Program-made: the position numbers and the translations under genes
The notes under the pieces: model-generated
Seen by the model: only the letters and a program-made list of their open reading frames with translations
The model's database searches: none
What the model was told of the DNA's origin: nothing
NCBI GenBank assembly: GCA_964527565.1
Contig: CAZGOY010000019.1
Span: 1-60,135, forward strand
DNA: 60,135 nucleotides
Direction: 5' to 3'
Source of the DNA: JAGXQV01 sp964527565
Lineage (GTDB): Bacteria; Pseudomonadota; Gammaproteobacteria; Burkholderiales; Sulfuricellaceae
In this document: positions 7,545-16,724 of the stretch, piece by piece
Layout: each line of letters starts with the position of its first letter
Position numbering within the stretch: the first letter of the stretch is position 1

Positions 7545-10172
7545 ATGAAACGTATGCTGTTTAACGCAACGCAGGCTGAAGAGCTGCGCGTTGCGATTGT
7601 CGACGGTCAAAAACTCGTTGATCTCGATATCGAATCCGCAGGAAAAGAACAACGCAAGAGCAATATCTACAAGGGCATTATCACCCGTATCGAACCCAGC
7701 CTGGAAGCCGCTTTCATCGATTACGGCGCCGAGCGCCACGGCTTTCTCCCCTTCAAGGAAGTATCCCGCGTCAATTTCCAGGCCGCCGACGGCGTCGACA
7801 TTTCGCGCGCGCGCATCCAGGATGTGCTGAAGGAAGGCCAGGAACTGATTGTCCAGGTGGAAAAAGATGAGCGCGGCAACAAGGGCGCGGCCCTTACCAC
7901 CTTCATCAGCCTGGCAGGGCGCTACCTGGTGCTGATGCCCAACAACCCGCGCGGCGGCGGCGTATCGCGCCGCATAGAAGGCGAGGACCGCAACGAACTG
8001 CGCGACATCATGGCCCAGCTCGACGTGCCCGCCGGCATGAGCATCATCGCCCGCACCGCCGGTATCGGCCGCACCTTCGAAGAACTCCAGTGGGATCTCA
8101 ACTACCTGATGCAACTGTGGCGCGCCATTGAAAGCGCGGCCAAGTCGCAAAGCGGCGCCTTCCTCATCTATCAGGAGGGCAGCCTAGTCATCCGCGCCAT
8201 CCGCGACTATTTTCAGCCCGACATCGGCGAAATCCTCATCGACACCGAAGCCATCTACGACCAGGCCGTGCAGTTCATGAGCCACGTGATGCCGCAAAAT
8301 GTCGTCAAGGTAAAGTTCTACCGCGATGACGTGCCGCTGTTTTCGCGCTTCCAGATCGAGCATCAGATCGAAACCGCCTTTTCGCGCGCGGTCAACCTGC
8401 CTTCCGGCGGCGCCATCGTCATCGACCACACCGAGGCACTGGTTTCCGTCGACGTGAACTCGGCGCGTTCGACGCGCGGCTCGGACATCGAGGAAACCGC
8501 TTTCCGCACCAATCTCGAAGCCGCCGATGAAATTGCCCGCCAGTTGCGCCTGCGCGACCTGGGCGGTTTGGTAGTGATCGACTTCATCGACATGGAAAGC
8601 AGCCGCAACCAGCGCGAAGTGGAAAACCGCATGCGCGATGCCCTGAAATACGACCGCGCGCGCGTGCAAACCGGCAAGATTTCACGTTTCGGCCTGCTCG
8701 AATTGTCGCGCCAGCGCCTGCAACCCAGCCTGGGCGAAGGCAGCCACATCCCCTGCCCGCGCTGCCACGGCACCGGCCACATCCGCGGCACGGAGTCCTC
8801 CGCCCTGCACATCCTGCGCATCCTGCAGGAAGAGGCCATGAAGGAAAACAGCGCCGCCATCCGCGCCCAGGTGCCGGTGGACGTCGCCACCTTCTTACTC
8901 AACGAAAAACGCGCCGAAATCCACACCATCGAATCGCGTTTCAAGGTCGATATCGTCCTGGTCCCGAATATCCACCTGGAGACTCCGAATTACACCATCC
9001 AGCGCTTGCGCCAGGATGAGGTGGGCGATGAGGGCGCGCTCCCCAGCTACCAGATGGTGGAAATGCCGCCGGAAACCCCAGAAGAGAAATCCGGCGGCAG
9101 CGAAGTCAAGCCGCCGCGCCAGATCGCCGCCGTGCGCGGTATCACGCCTGGGCAACCGGCGCCCATCGTCACGGTGGAAGCTGAAAAATCCGAAGGCTGG
9201 CTCAGCAAGGTGAAACAATTTTTTGGCTTTGGCGCCTCCTCCACGGAAGAAGAAAAGCCCGCCAAACCTAAGGGGCGTGGCCGTGAAAACCAGGGAGAAA
9301 AACGTCAGCCCCGGCGCGAGCGCGATTCCGCACGACGTGAACGCGACCCCGCCAAGGGTGAGGAACGCCGCCCTGCGCGCGGTGAAGACCGAGACAACAA
9401 GGAAAAGGACAGCCAAAAGCCCCGCGCCCCCCAGCCCAGGAAAGAACCGGCTCCGGCGCTCGAAAGCGGAAAGGAGAACGCCGCTCCCGCCGAGAGGCCG
9501 GAAGGTGAATCACGCAGCCGGCGCGGACGCCGTGGCGGACGCCGCGACCGCGACAGCAGGCCGCAACAGTCAGCGGACAACGCGAACGAAAACACCCTGC
9601 TACCGGAAGCCGGTGCTGCCGTCCCCATCGGGGAGACGGAAAATCAGGCGCAAAAACCAGGCACAGTAGCTGCGCTCACGGCTGAGGACGCTACCCCACA
9701 GGAAGCTTCCTTCGTTCAGGGAGCAACGGAAGAGGACAAGCCGAAACAAACCCGTCGCCGCAAGATTCCCGTAGCGGAAACCGAGATTGCTCCGCAGCAT
9801 GAAGCGGCTCCAGAGGTCGAGTCAGCGCCACAGCCGGAAGAACCTGCGCCGCTGACGGAAGAACCCGCTCAGGTGGCGGAAGCTGCGCCGGTGATGGCGC
9901 CCGCATCTGCCGTGGAAGCGCCGCCGCCAGCCGAGTCCGTGCCGGCGATAGAGCCCACACAGGTGCCGAAGCCTGCGCCTGTACTGGCCGAGCCGCTGGA
10001 ACTCGGTGATCTGGTGATGATCGAGACTAGCCAGGATAAGGTCAAGCCGCTTCCAGAACAGCCGGAAGTGCAGAAAATCCCGGCACGCGCCCCCAGGGCG
10101 CGCCGGACACCTCCCCCTGTCGTAGAGGAAAGTGCGCCGCTGGTGATGATAGAAACGCGCAGAGCAGAATAA
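7545..10172 (+). CDS. rne: Ribonuclease E
   Basis: Essential endoribonuclease that starts mRNA decay and processes rRNA and tRNA; core of the degradosome. The 875-aa protein follows E. coli numbering closely: S1 domain at about 36-118, 5' sensor and RNase H-like regions, metal ligands Asp303 (VSVDVNSA) and Asp346 (VVIDFIDM), and the Zn-link CPRC at 404-407. After about residue 515 it is disordered, with Arg-rich RNA-binding tracts (RRGRRGGRR) and a Pro/Ala/Glu-rich spacer. The extreme C-terminus has two copies of an LVMIET motif. ATG at 7545 is chosen over the upstream GTG because of GGGAGA at 7530-7535 and because homologues begin MKRMLFN. Confidence 0.97.
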   Translation: MKRMLFNATQAEELRVAIVDGQKLVDLDIESAGKEQRKSNIYKGIITRIEPSLEAAFIDYGAERHGFLPFKEVSRVNFQAADGVDISRARIQDVLKEGQELIVQVEKDERGNKGAALTTFISLAGRYLVLMPNNPRGGGVSRRIEGEDRNELRDIMAQLDVPAGMSIIARTAGIGRTFEELQWDLNYLMQLWRAIESAAKSQSGAFLIYQEGSLVIRAIRDYFQPDIGEILIDTEAIYDQAVQFMSHVMPQNVVKVKFYRDDVPLFSRFQIEHQIETAFSRAVNLPSGGAIVIDHTEALVSVDVNSARSTRGSDIEETAFRTNLEAADEIARQLRLRDLGGLVVIDFIDMESSRNQREVENRMRDALKYDRARVQTGKISRFGLLELSRQRLQPSLGEGSHIPCPRCHGTGHIRGTESSALHILRILQEEAMKENSAAIRAQVPVDVATFLLNEKRAEIHTIESRFKVDIVLVPNIHLETPNYTIQRLRQDEVGDEGALPSYQMVEMPPETPEEKSGGSEVKPPRQIAAVRGITPGQPAPIVTVEAEKSEGWLSKVKQFFGFGASSTEEEKPAKPKGRGRENQGEKRQPRRERDSARRERDPAKGEERRPARGEDRDNKEKDSQKPRAPQPRKEPAPALESGKENAAPAERPEGESRSRRGRRGGRRDRDSRPQQSADNANENTLLPEAGAAVPIGETENQAQKPGTVAALTAEDATPQEASFVQGATEEDKPKQTRRRKIPVAETEIAPQHEAAPEVESAPQPEEPAPLTEEPAQVAEAAPVMAPASAVEAPPPAESVPAIEPTQVPKPAPVLAEPLELGDLVMIETSQDKVKPLPEQPEVQKIPARAPRARRTPPPVVEESAPLVMIETRRAE

Positions 10173-10197
10173 GCGCGTCAAAGGCAGGAACGATGAT

Positions 10198-10230
10198 AAA
10201 GGGGGCTGGCGACAGCCCCTTTATTTTTCT
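10198..10230 (+). terminator. rho-independent terminator of rne
   Basis: GGGGCTG-GCGA-CAGCCCC stem-loop, flanked by AAAG/CTTT, followed by TTTATTTTT. It begins 26 bases after the rne stop. Confidence 0.9.
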
Positions 10231-10290
10231 TCTTGCGGAACTTTATTGTTTCAAGAACAACTCTCTTTTTGAGCAACCAGTTCCGCAAGA
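10231..10290 (+). promoter_or_regulatory. Long stem-loop in the antiporter leader
   Basis: A perfect 12-bp inverted repeat, TCTTGCGGAACT at 10231-10242 and its complement at 10279-10290, encloses 36 nt. Inside, TTGTT-TCAAG-AACAA can form a second small hairpin. The structure lies directly after the rne terminator and 21 bases before the antiporter start. It could be a leader RNA element or a protein operator; no known riboswitch was recognised. Confidence 0.6.
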
Positions 10291-10311
10291 ATCGTCACAG
10301 GAAAATCAGAC

Positions 10312-12027
10312 ATGCCCCATGACCTTACCCTGATAACCACGCTAGCCGCCGGGCTGGGCTTAGCGATGATCATGGGGCTGCTGATGGCGCGTCTCCAGAT
10401 ACCGCCGCTGGTCGGTTATCTGCTGGCAGGCATCATCATCGGCCCCGGCACGCCGGGTTTTGTTGCCGACATGGCACTGGCCAGCCAGCTTGCGGAGATT
10501 GGCGTGATACTCCTGATGTTCGGCGTCGGCCTGCATCTGTCGCTCGATGATCTGCTCTCGGTACGGCGCATCGCGGTGCCCGGCGCGATCTTCCAGATTA
10601 CCGTCGCCACCTTGCTGGGCATGGCCGTGGCCTCGTTCTGGGGCTGGCCCCTCGGCGCGGCGCTGGTCTTTGGGCTTTCGCTCTCTTGCGCCAGCACGGT
10701 GGTGCTGCTGCGCGCCCTGGAAGACCGGGGCGTTCTGGCATCCGTCAATGGCCGCATCGCAGTGGGCTGGCTGGTGGTCGAAGATATGGTGATGGTGCTG
10801 GTGCTGGTGCTATTACCCGCCGTGGCGGGAATCCTCGGCGGAAAAGCAGACTTGTCGGCCCCCATCGGCGCAAGCGGCGGATTATGGATGTCCCTCGGCA
10901 TCACGCTGGCCAAGGTCACCGCTTTCATCGCACTAATGCTGGTCGTCGGGCGGCGCGTCTTCCCTCACCTGCTTTACTGGGTGGCGCGCACCGGCTCACG
11001 CGAGCTGTTCACGCTATGCGTGGTCGCCACCGCCTTGGGCGTGGCCTACGGTTCGGCCAAGCTATTCGGCGTCTCATTCGCGCTGGGGGCATTTTTTGCC
11101 GGCATGATGATGCGCGAATCGGAATTCAGCCACCGTGCCGCCGACGAATCCCTACCTTTGCGCGACGCCTTCTCGGTGCTGTTCTTTGTCTCGGTTGGCA
11201 TGCTGTTCGATCCGCAGGTACTGATCGAATCTCCCTTCAAGGTGCTGGCGGTGGCCGCTATCATCATGTTTGGCAAGACGCTTGCCGCCATCGCGCTGGT
11301 GCTGCTCTTCCGCTACCCGCTCAATACGGCGCTGACGGTGGGCGCCAGCCTGGCACAGATCGGCGAATTTTCCTTCATTCTGGCCGGTCTGGGCATGACG
11401 CTTGGCCTGTTGCCGGTGGAAGGCCAGAGCCTGATTCTAGCCGGAGCGCTGATCTCCATCGCTTTCAACTCACTGGTGTTTTCCGCCGTCGAACCGGCCC
11501 AGGCGTGGATACGGGAGCGCTCCAGTCTCGCCCGCAAACTGGAGAGCCGCGACGACCCCCTGGCCGTGCTCCCCATGTCGGTCGATCAGGCACATCTCAC
11601 CGGACAGGTGGTGCTGGTGGGATATGGCCGGGTCGGGCGGCGCATTGCCGATGCGCTCAGCGCACAAAAAATCTCCTTCGTCGTGGCCGAGCAGCAGCGC
11701 GAACTGGTGGAAACCCTGCGCACGCGCAATATCCCCGCGGTCTCGGGCGACGCCTCCGAGCCGATGGTGCTGATCCAGGCGCACATCGCGCGCGCCGGGT
11801 TACTGGTTATCGCCACACCGGACACCTTCAACGTGCGCAAAATGGTCGAGACTGCCCGTAAATTGAACCCGGACATAGAAGTCATTGTCCGAACCCATAG
11901 CGACGACGAAGCCAATCTGCTACAAAAGGAAGACATCGGCAAGGTGTTCATGGGCGAACGGGAGTTGGCCCACAGTATGACCCGGCACATCCTGGCGCGC
12001 ATGAAGGGCACGGCGCCCGCGCCGTAA
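10312..12027 (+). CDS. CPA2-type cation:proton antiporter with TrkA-N domain (YbaL/Kef-like)
   Basis: Inner-membrane monovalent cation/proton antiporter of 571 aa. About 12 hydrophobic segments fill residues 5-395 (Na_H_exchanger fold). A cytosolic RCK/TrkA-N Rossmann domain follows, with VVLVGYGRVGRRIADAL as nucleotide-binding loop. Closest in architecture to YbaL and KefB/C. AGGA lies about 11 bases before the ATG. It is followed 45 bases later by a universal stress protein gene on the same strand, which suggests a stress-linked pair. The transported ion is not decidable here. Confidence 0.88.
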   Translation: MPHDLTLITTLAAGLGLAMIMGLLMARLQIPPLVGYLLAGIIIGPGTPGFVADMALASQLAEIGVILLMFGVGLHLSLDDLLSVRRIAVPGAIFQITVATLLGMAVASFWGWPLGAALVFGLSLSCASTVVLLRALEDRGVLASVNGRIAVGWLVVEDMVMVLVLVLLPAVAGILGGKADLSAPIGASGGLWMSLGITLAKVTAFIALMLVVGRRVFPHLLYWVARTGSRELFTLCVVATALGVAYGSAKLFGVSFALGAFFAGMMMRESEFSHRAADESLPLRDAFSVLFFVSVGMLFDPQVLIESPFKVLAVAAIIMFGKTLAAIALVLLFRYPLNTALTVGASLAQIGEFSFILAGLGMTLGLLPVEGQSLILAGALISIAFNSLVFSAVEPAQAWIRERSSLARKLESRDDPLAVLPMSVDQAHLTGQVVLVGYGRVGRRIADALSAQKISFVVAEQQRELVETLRTRNIPAVSGDASEPMVLIQAHIARAGLLVIATPDTFNVRKMVETARKLNPDIEVIVRTHSDDEANLLQKEDIGKVFMGERELAHSMTRHILARMKGTAPAP

Positions 12028-12072
12028 TGCTGCTACAGCCTCACTGTTCCACCCCGACAAGGAGAATCACGC

Positions 12073-12960
12073 ATGAACTCACTGAAATTTCTGGCCGCCA
12101 CCGACTTTTCAGACGATGCCCGCCATGCGGCAAATCGCGCCGCCTGTCTCGCTGCGGAACGGCAGGCCCCCCTGGAATTGCTGCACGTCATGAGCAGCCC
12201 TTCACTAGCTACTTTGCGTGAACTGTTCGGTCTGTCCCCGGATGCCGATGCAAAACTGCTGGACGATGCACAGCTCATGCTCGACGAACTCGGCAGCGAA
12301 ATTGCCGCCGGGAAACCCCAGTTGGCGTTGACGGCGCGCGTAGCGGTCGGGCAAGTGCTGGATGAAATACTGGCGGCCTCGGAGAAGGCGGACATGCTGA
12401 TCCTCGGGGCGCGTGGGCTGAACCCGTTGCGCGACCTGATCCTCGGGACCACGGCCGAGCGCCTGTTACGCCGCTGTAAAAAGCCGGTTTTGCTGAACAA
12501 ACGCCCGCCGCAGGGAAGCTACCGTCAGGTCATCGTGCCGGTCGATTTTTCCCCACATTCCGCCGCAGCCCTGCACATGGCGCGGTTTGTCGCCCCTGCG
12601 GCGGAAATGACACTGGTTCATGCTTTCGGCACCCCTTACGAGGGAAAGCTCTGGCTGGCCGGTGTGCCTGACGAGGAAATACACCGCTACCGCACACAAG
12701 CCAGACAGCAGGCGCTGAACCATATCCATGCCCTGATCGGCGAAACGCGCGACGACCCGTGCCGCTATTACATTAGCGTTGAACACGACGACGCCGCTCC
12801 CCTGATCCTCGCCAAGGAAACAGCGCTCGCTGCCGACCTGATCGTCATCGGCAAGCACGGCCAATCCCTCATCGAGGACACCCTGCTGGGGAGCGTCACA
12901 CGTCACATTCTTTCGGACTCAAAATGCGACGTTCTGGTCGTGCAGGAAGAACCGTCTTAG
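12073..12960 (+). CDS. Tandem-domain universal stress protein
   Basis: 295-aa protein with two UspA domains. Both halves end in the ATP-binding signature Gx2Gx9G(S/T): ILGARGLNPLRDLILGTT in the first and VIGKHGQSLIEDTLLGSV in the second. AAGGAG lies nine bases upstream of the ATG. Lies behind the antiporter in the same direction, so it may share its transcript. Its end overlaps the end of the converging phosphatase gene by 4 nt. Confidence 0.92.
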   Translation: MNSLKFLAATDFSDDARHAANRAACLAAERQAPLELLHVMSSPSLATLRELFGLSPDADAKLLDDAQLMLDELGSEIAAGKPQLALTARVAVGQVLDEILAASEKADMLILGARGLNPLRDLILGTTAERLLRRCKKPVLLNKRPPQGSYRQVIVPVDFSPHSAAALHMARFVAPAAEMTLVHAFGTPYEGKLWLAGVPDEEIHRYRTQARQQALNHIHALIGETRDDPCRYYISVEHDDAAPLILAKETALAADLIVIGKHGQSLIEDTLLGSVTRHILSDSKCDVLVVQEEPS

Positions 12961-13433
12961 CCGTCCCGCAATATCTCCGCCAGCAACCCGGCGGCAGCGT
13001 CTTCCACCATATCCAGCACCTGCTCGAAGCCCTGATCCCCGCCGTAATACGGGTCGGGCACCTCGCGCGCGCTAAAACGTAGTCCATATTCCAAGAATAG
13101 TCCCAGCCGCGCCTTGTGCCGCGCAGGCTTGATACGGTTCAAGTTGTCCAGATTTTCCGCATCCATCGCCAGAATATAGTCAAACTCGTCAAAATCGCGT
13201 TTATCGACCTGCCGTCCGCGCAAACCCGACAAATCGTACCCGCGTCCCGCCCCTGCGGCCTGGGCGCGCCGGTCTGGCGGCTTGCCGATGTGGTAATCGT
13301 GCGTCCCGGCGGAATCCACCGTAATACGCTGTTCCAAGCCGACTTCCCGCACCCGCTGACGAAATACGCCTTCAGCGGTAGGCGAGCGGCAGATGTTTCC
13401 CATGCAGACGAATAAAACACTTATATTATTCAT
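12957..13433 (-). CDS. Low-molecular-weight protein-tyrosine phosphatase
   Basis: 158-aa phosphatase. The P-loop CMGNICRS (CX5RS) lies near the N-terminus and the general-acid loop is DPYYGG. In polysaccharide loci such Wzb-like enzymes dephosphorylate a Wzc-type tyrosine kinase; none is seen in this window, so the partner must be elsewhere. ATG at 13433 follows the stop of the 81-aa gene by four bases, and GGAG inside that gene serves as ribosome-binding site. It ends the long minus-strand run. Confidence 0.92.
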   Translation of the reverse strand: MNNISVLFVCMGNICRSPTAEGVFRQRVREVGLEQRITVDSAGTHDYHIGKPPDRRAQAAGAGRGYDLSGLRGRQVDKRDFDEFDYILAMDAENLDNLNRIKPARHKARLGLFLEYGLRFSAREVPDPYYGGDQGFEQVLDMVEDAAAGLLAEILRDG

Positions 13434-13437
13434 AATA

Positions 13438-13683
13438 TCAACTCCACAAAACCGGCGAATCCAGCTCAGGCGCCAGCCTGAGCAAAGCATCCCGCCCCTG
13501 TTCCGCCCGATTACGCCAGCCTTTGCCGCGAGACAAAGCATCTTGCCAAGCCGCATTGAAAATGCCACTTTGCCCCATTCGAGAGAAATAATCGACCAAA
13601 CAAGCCGCCTGCAACAAGTCCTTTATTGACTTGGTGCGCTCGGAAACGGGCCGCTCACCGGAAACAAGCTCCCCATTAAACAT
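13438..13683 (-). CDS. Uncharacterised 81-aa protein between gmd paralogue and phosphatase
   Basis: Not recognised. The frame is supported by context: its ATG overlaps the stop of the gmd-like gene by 8 nt (ATGTTTAA) and its stop lies four bases before the phosphatase ATG. The sequence is soluble, mixed charged, with a helical Leu/Ala-rich middle (KDLLQAACLVDYFSRM) and a C-terminal RLAPELDSPVLW. No membrane segment or signal peptide. Confidence 0.6.
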   Translation of the reverse strand: MFNGELVSGERPVSERTKSIKDLLQAACLVDYFSRMGQSGIFNAAWQDALSRGKGWRNRAEQGRDALLRLAPELDSPVLWS

Positions 13684-14641
13684 GAAGCTTTTCAAGTTCC
13701 GCGCACACCAAAATATCGACAAGTTCTGGTAGTTTGGCTGACGCTCTCCAATGCAAAATTCTTTCCGCTTTTGAAGGATCCGCCGCACTACGGAGAATGT
13801 CGGAAGGCCGAAAAAATGCAGGATCGCTTACGACAAAGTCCCGCCAGTCCAACCCTACACTCTCGAATGCTCTTGCGACGAAATCTTCAAGTGTTGCACT
13901 ATAACCAGTAGCAATAACGAAATCACCGGGTGCCTCTATCTGGAGCATTCGCCACATCGCCTCAACATATTCAGGCGCCCATCCCCAGTCCCGCACAATA
14001 TCCAATCGCCCCAAATTTAACTTTTCTGAGGCTCCCCTTGAAATCCGGCAGGCAGTAGACACAATCTTCTTAGTAACAAACCTGGATGGGCGCAATGGTG
14101 ACTCGTGATTGAAAAGAATACCGTTGCAAGCAAACAGTCCATATGAATCACGATAATTCGCCACCAACCAATGAGCAGAAGCTTTGGCAACTCCATATGG
14201 ACTACGAGGTTTAAAAGGTGTTTCTTCCGTTGCCCCCTGCTGCCCGACATCCCCAAAGCACTCACTGGAACTCGCATGATAGATTCGGATCGGCTTGCCA
14301 ATAAATCTGACCGCCTCCAGTAAATTCAATACTCCAAGAGTAAAACATTCTATCGTTTCGGCAGGTTGATCGAAGGAAAGCCCCACTGAACTCTGGCCTG
14401 ACAGAAAATATACTTCATCGGGGTCGCTTCGACTGAGGCTGTTCAATACACTTCTGAAATCCGTTTGCGCCATGGACAGCAAATTTACCCGTTCACGAAT
14501 TCCAAGCGTGGACAAATTGGCAAAATTTGCCACCTGCGCATCCCTAGAGGAACCCCAAACCTGATAGCCCTTTTCAATGAGCGATTTGGCCAGATATGCA
14601 CCATCCTGCCCTGACACACCACAAATTAGAGCTCTTTTCAT
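13676..14641 (-). CDS. GDP-mannose 4,6-dehydratase paralogue (SDR family)
   Basis: Extended short-chain dehydrogenase of 321 aa. It has the GxxGxxG NAD(P)-binding loop (GVSGQDGAYLA), the catalytic SSSECFG and YGVAK motifs, and the FNHESPLR and VRDWGWAPEYVEAM segments of GMD enzymes. It is shorter and clearly diverged from the second gmd at 33297-34397, so it could act as a dehydratase, reductase (RMD-like) or epimerase on a GDP- or other NDP-sugar. The ATG overlaps the preceding glycosyltransferase gene by 4 nt (its start at 14641, the other's stop at 14638). Confidence 0.82.
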   Translation of the reverse strand: MKRALICGVSGQDGAYLAKSLIEKGYQVWGSSRDAQVANFANLSTLGIRERVNLLSMAQTDFRSVLNSLSRSDPDEVYFLSGQSSVGLSFDQPAETIECFTLGVLNLLEAVRFIGKPIRIYHASSSECFGDVGQQGATEETPFKPRSPYGVAKASAHWLVANYRDSYGLFACNGILFNHESPLRPSRFVTKKIVSTACRISRGASEKLNLGRLDIVRDWGWAPEYVEAMWRMLQIEAPGDFVIATGYSATLEDFVARAFESVGLDWRDFVVSDPAFFRPSDILRSAADPSKAERILHWRASAKLPELVDILVCAELEKLHV

Positions 14642-15747
14642 GTCAAGCTCCGATAAATAGACATGGTTTCACTTGCGCAACGAGCCCAACTGAAAAGGGC
14701 GCATCGTTTGCGCCCTTTTTCCACGAGTTCGCCCCGCCTTGTGCGGGATTGCATTACATTTTCGATTGCGGCACATATTGACACCGTATTTCCCGGATCA
14801 AAATATTCTCCCGCATCATCAACGACTTCTGGAATGGAGCTTGTATTGCTGCAAATAACAGGGCATCCGAGGGACATCGCTTCAAGCGGTGGAATGCCAA
14901 ATCCCTCATACAGTGACGGATAAATGAACGCCTCGGCATCCCGATATAAGCGCGCCAACACATCGTCGCCCCCACCGATTTGCCGAATATTTCCTGCATC
15001 CAACCCCAGCTCTTCAATCAGCGCCACCTCATTCCTTGTAAGTTTCCCGCCACCAAAACAGACAATCAAAAAATTCCTTTTTAAAAACTCGGAACTCGCG
15101 ACAGCGCGCAGAAACCCCTCAAAATTTTTATACCAGCCACGACTGCCGACATACAACAGATAGGGGGGTAACGCAATTTCAGGAAGCATCGCATTCATTA
15201 CTTCTGACGGTGCAAGCATGTCATAACCGAGATAAACGACCGAAACCTTATTCTCTGGCAGGTTAAACAAATCCAACAGATCACGTCGCGTGCTTTCAGA
15301 AATACAAATAACATGGTCCGCACGTGTTACGGCAATTTTCTTGGCTGCTGTTGTCACACTACTTTCCGGGCATGATGAAGCAAATCGTTCATGAATCATG
15401 TCATACACGGTAATGACCCGTTTTGCGCCTTCAGGTACAAAATCAATGGATGAAAAATAGGTTTCATGGATAACGTCCGGGTGAAAATTCTTCATTCCCT
15501 GACGAGCCAGATAAGCGCTCACAGGAACAATCAGCCTGCCCGTTCTCCGTACATGTGGCGCTCGCCAGCCCCGCACTAAATTATTATCCTTAAGCTGCTC
15601 CAGATGGTTGTTAAAATGTAGCGGCGCAAAAATCTTCACCGTGGCATCGGGAATAAGCGCCAACTCCCTAGCAAGGCTACACAGGTAACGAGATATTCCA
15701 CCATATTCCTGCAACAAGAACACTTGCTGATCAAAAGCGATTCGCAT
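14638..15747 (-). CDS. Glycosyltransferase, GT4-like
   Basis: 369-aa GT-B fold transferase. N-terminal RIAFDQQVFLLQEYGGISRY is the acceptor-side signature seen in GT4 mannosyl/rhamnosyl-transferases; the C-terminal half has YVGSRGWYKNFEGFL and FIYPSLYEGFGIPPLEAMSLG with the EX7E donor motif. Start at 15747 was chosen because the longer frame overlaps the upstream gene's end at 15755. Cytoplasmic; sugar specificity unknown. Confidence 0.88.
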   Translation of the reverse strand: MRIAFDQQVFLLQEYGGISRYLCSLARELALIPDATVKIFAPLHFNNHLEQLKDNNLVRGWRAPHVRRTGRLIVPVSAYLARQGMKNFHPDVIHETYFSSIDFVPEGAKRVITVYDMIHERFASSCPESSVTTAAKKIAVTRADHVICISESTRRDLLDLFNLPENKVSVVYLGYDMLAPSEVMNAMLPEIALPPYLLYVGSRGWYKNFEGFLRAVASSEFLKRNFLIVCFGGGKLTRNEVALIEELGLDAGNIRQIGGGDDVLARLYRDAEAFIYPSLYEGFGIPPLEAMSLGCPVICSNTSSIPEVVDDAGEYFDPGNTVSICAAIENVMQSRTRRGELVEKGRKRCALFSWARCASETMSIYRSLT

Positions 15748-15754
15748 GGCGCGC

Positions 15755-16705
15755 TCAGTGCTGTTGCCACTCTGGTGAATAAAGATTGCCCATCTCACCC
15801 AGCAACCTTATTGATTTGCTGTTGAAATCATAAACAGGTAAATGTTTAATAATCTCGATGCGCTCCTTTCCACCAGAAAAAGTTAATCTGCCATCCGAAG
15901 TTCGCGCCTCACGAAACAAGGAAGGAAAAGCTTTTACTTCAGCAATGAGATTCATCACGGAAGACGCCAGGTCATTCCGTATAAAAAAAGCATTGCAGCC
16001 ATTGGAGTTTGTTCCTGAAAAAACATACCCTTTCCGATTACCCAGTTCAATTAGCGCGGGAAGAGAGGCTCCAAAATAGAGATTCGAGTGATGCGCGCGG
16101 GTACGCTGAAAATCAGCCCGATAAGGTACCGATATCTGATGCATATCTCCAAACACCGCGTTGTACTCGCAAACCACTATAGCCGGGCTAACAACATCAA
16201 TGGCCTGCCAAACCCAGTAATCATTCCCGTCGATATCGACACTCAGCAGCCCAATATTACCCTGCATACCGGATGCACCAATTAACTCATTAACATTTTC
16301 ACGATCAACAAAGGCACAATTTGCAATCAGGTCAAAGCGCCACGCAACCTCTTGGTGCCTGATATTCTGAATGTGTTCTGGCGATCCATCCATGACCAAG
16401 CCACGCCAGTTTCTCAGATACAACAACAGACGCGTGTTCGATTCTCGGTAGTCTTCAACACCGAATTCAACAAATGTCTGAGGAATTTCCGGAATTCTTT
16501 CAATTATCCAGTCGATTATCCCATCCTCCCCCCACTGGGAAAAGCCACTGAATTCTACATCCTTCAGACATCCGACCTGAGCAATGACCCGATTGGATTT
16601 TGCACATAACAGTGAGTGCAGGACGATGGTCTTTGTATAATTTTGTTCGGGTGGATTTAATAATCTACGCAATTGACTGAATAAATACCTTTTAATCATT
16701 TTCAT
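15755..16705 (-). CDS. FkbM-like SAM-dependent methyltransferase family protein
   Basis: 316-aa protein with the pattern of FkbM-type methyltransferases: SQWGEDGIIDWII, then TFVEFGVEDYRESNTRLL (SAM-binding loop), GLVMDGSPEH, and LLSVDIDGNDYWVW. Such proteins often methylate sugars of O-antigen or capsule. Lies between a GT2 and a GT4 gene with gaps of 19 and 7 bases. The sequence here is AT-richer than the neighbouring pilus and wbp genes, which fits acquired glycan genes. Confidence 0.72.
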   Translation of the reverse strand: MKMIKRYLFSQLRRLLNPPEQNYTKTIVLHSLLCAKSNRVIAQVGCLKDVEFSGFSQWGEDGIIDWIIERIPEIPQTFVEFGVEDYRESNTRLLLYLRNWRGLVMDGSPEHIQNIRHQEVAWRFDLIANCAFVDRENVNELIGASGMQGNIGLLSVDIDGNDYWVWQAIDVVSPAIVVCEYNAVFGDMHQISVPYRADFQRTRAHHSNLYFGASLPALIELGNRKGYVFSGTNSNGCNAFFIRNDLASSVMNLIAEVKAFPSLFREARTSDGRLTFSGGKERIEIIKHLPVYDFNSKSIRLLGEMGNLYSPEWQQH

Positions 16706-16724
16706 GGTCTACTCGTCATTCCCG

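Noticed and set aside
10686..11861. 391-codon plus-strand frame inside the antiporter gene
   Set aside because: Out-of-frame shadow of a gene with clear membrane helices and RCK domain.
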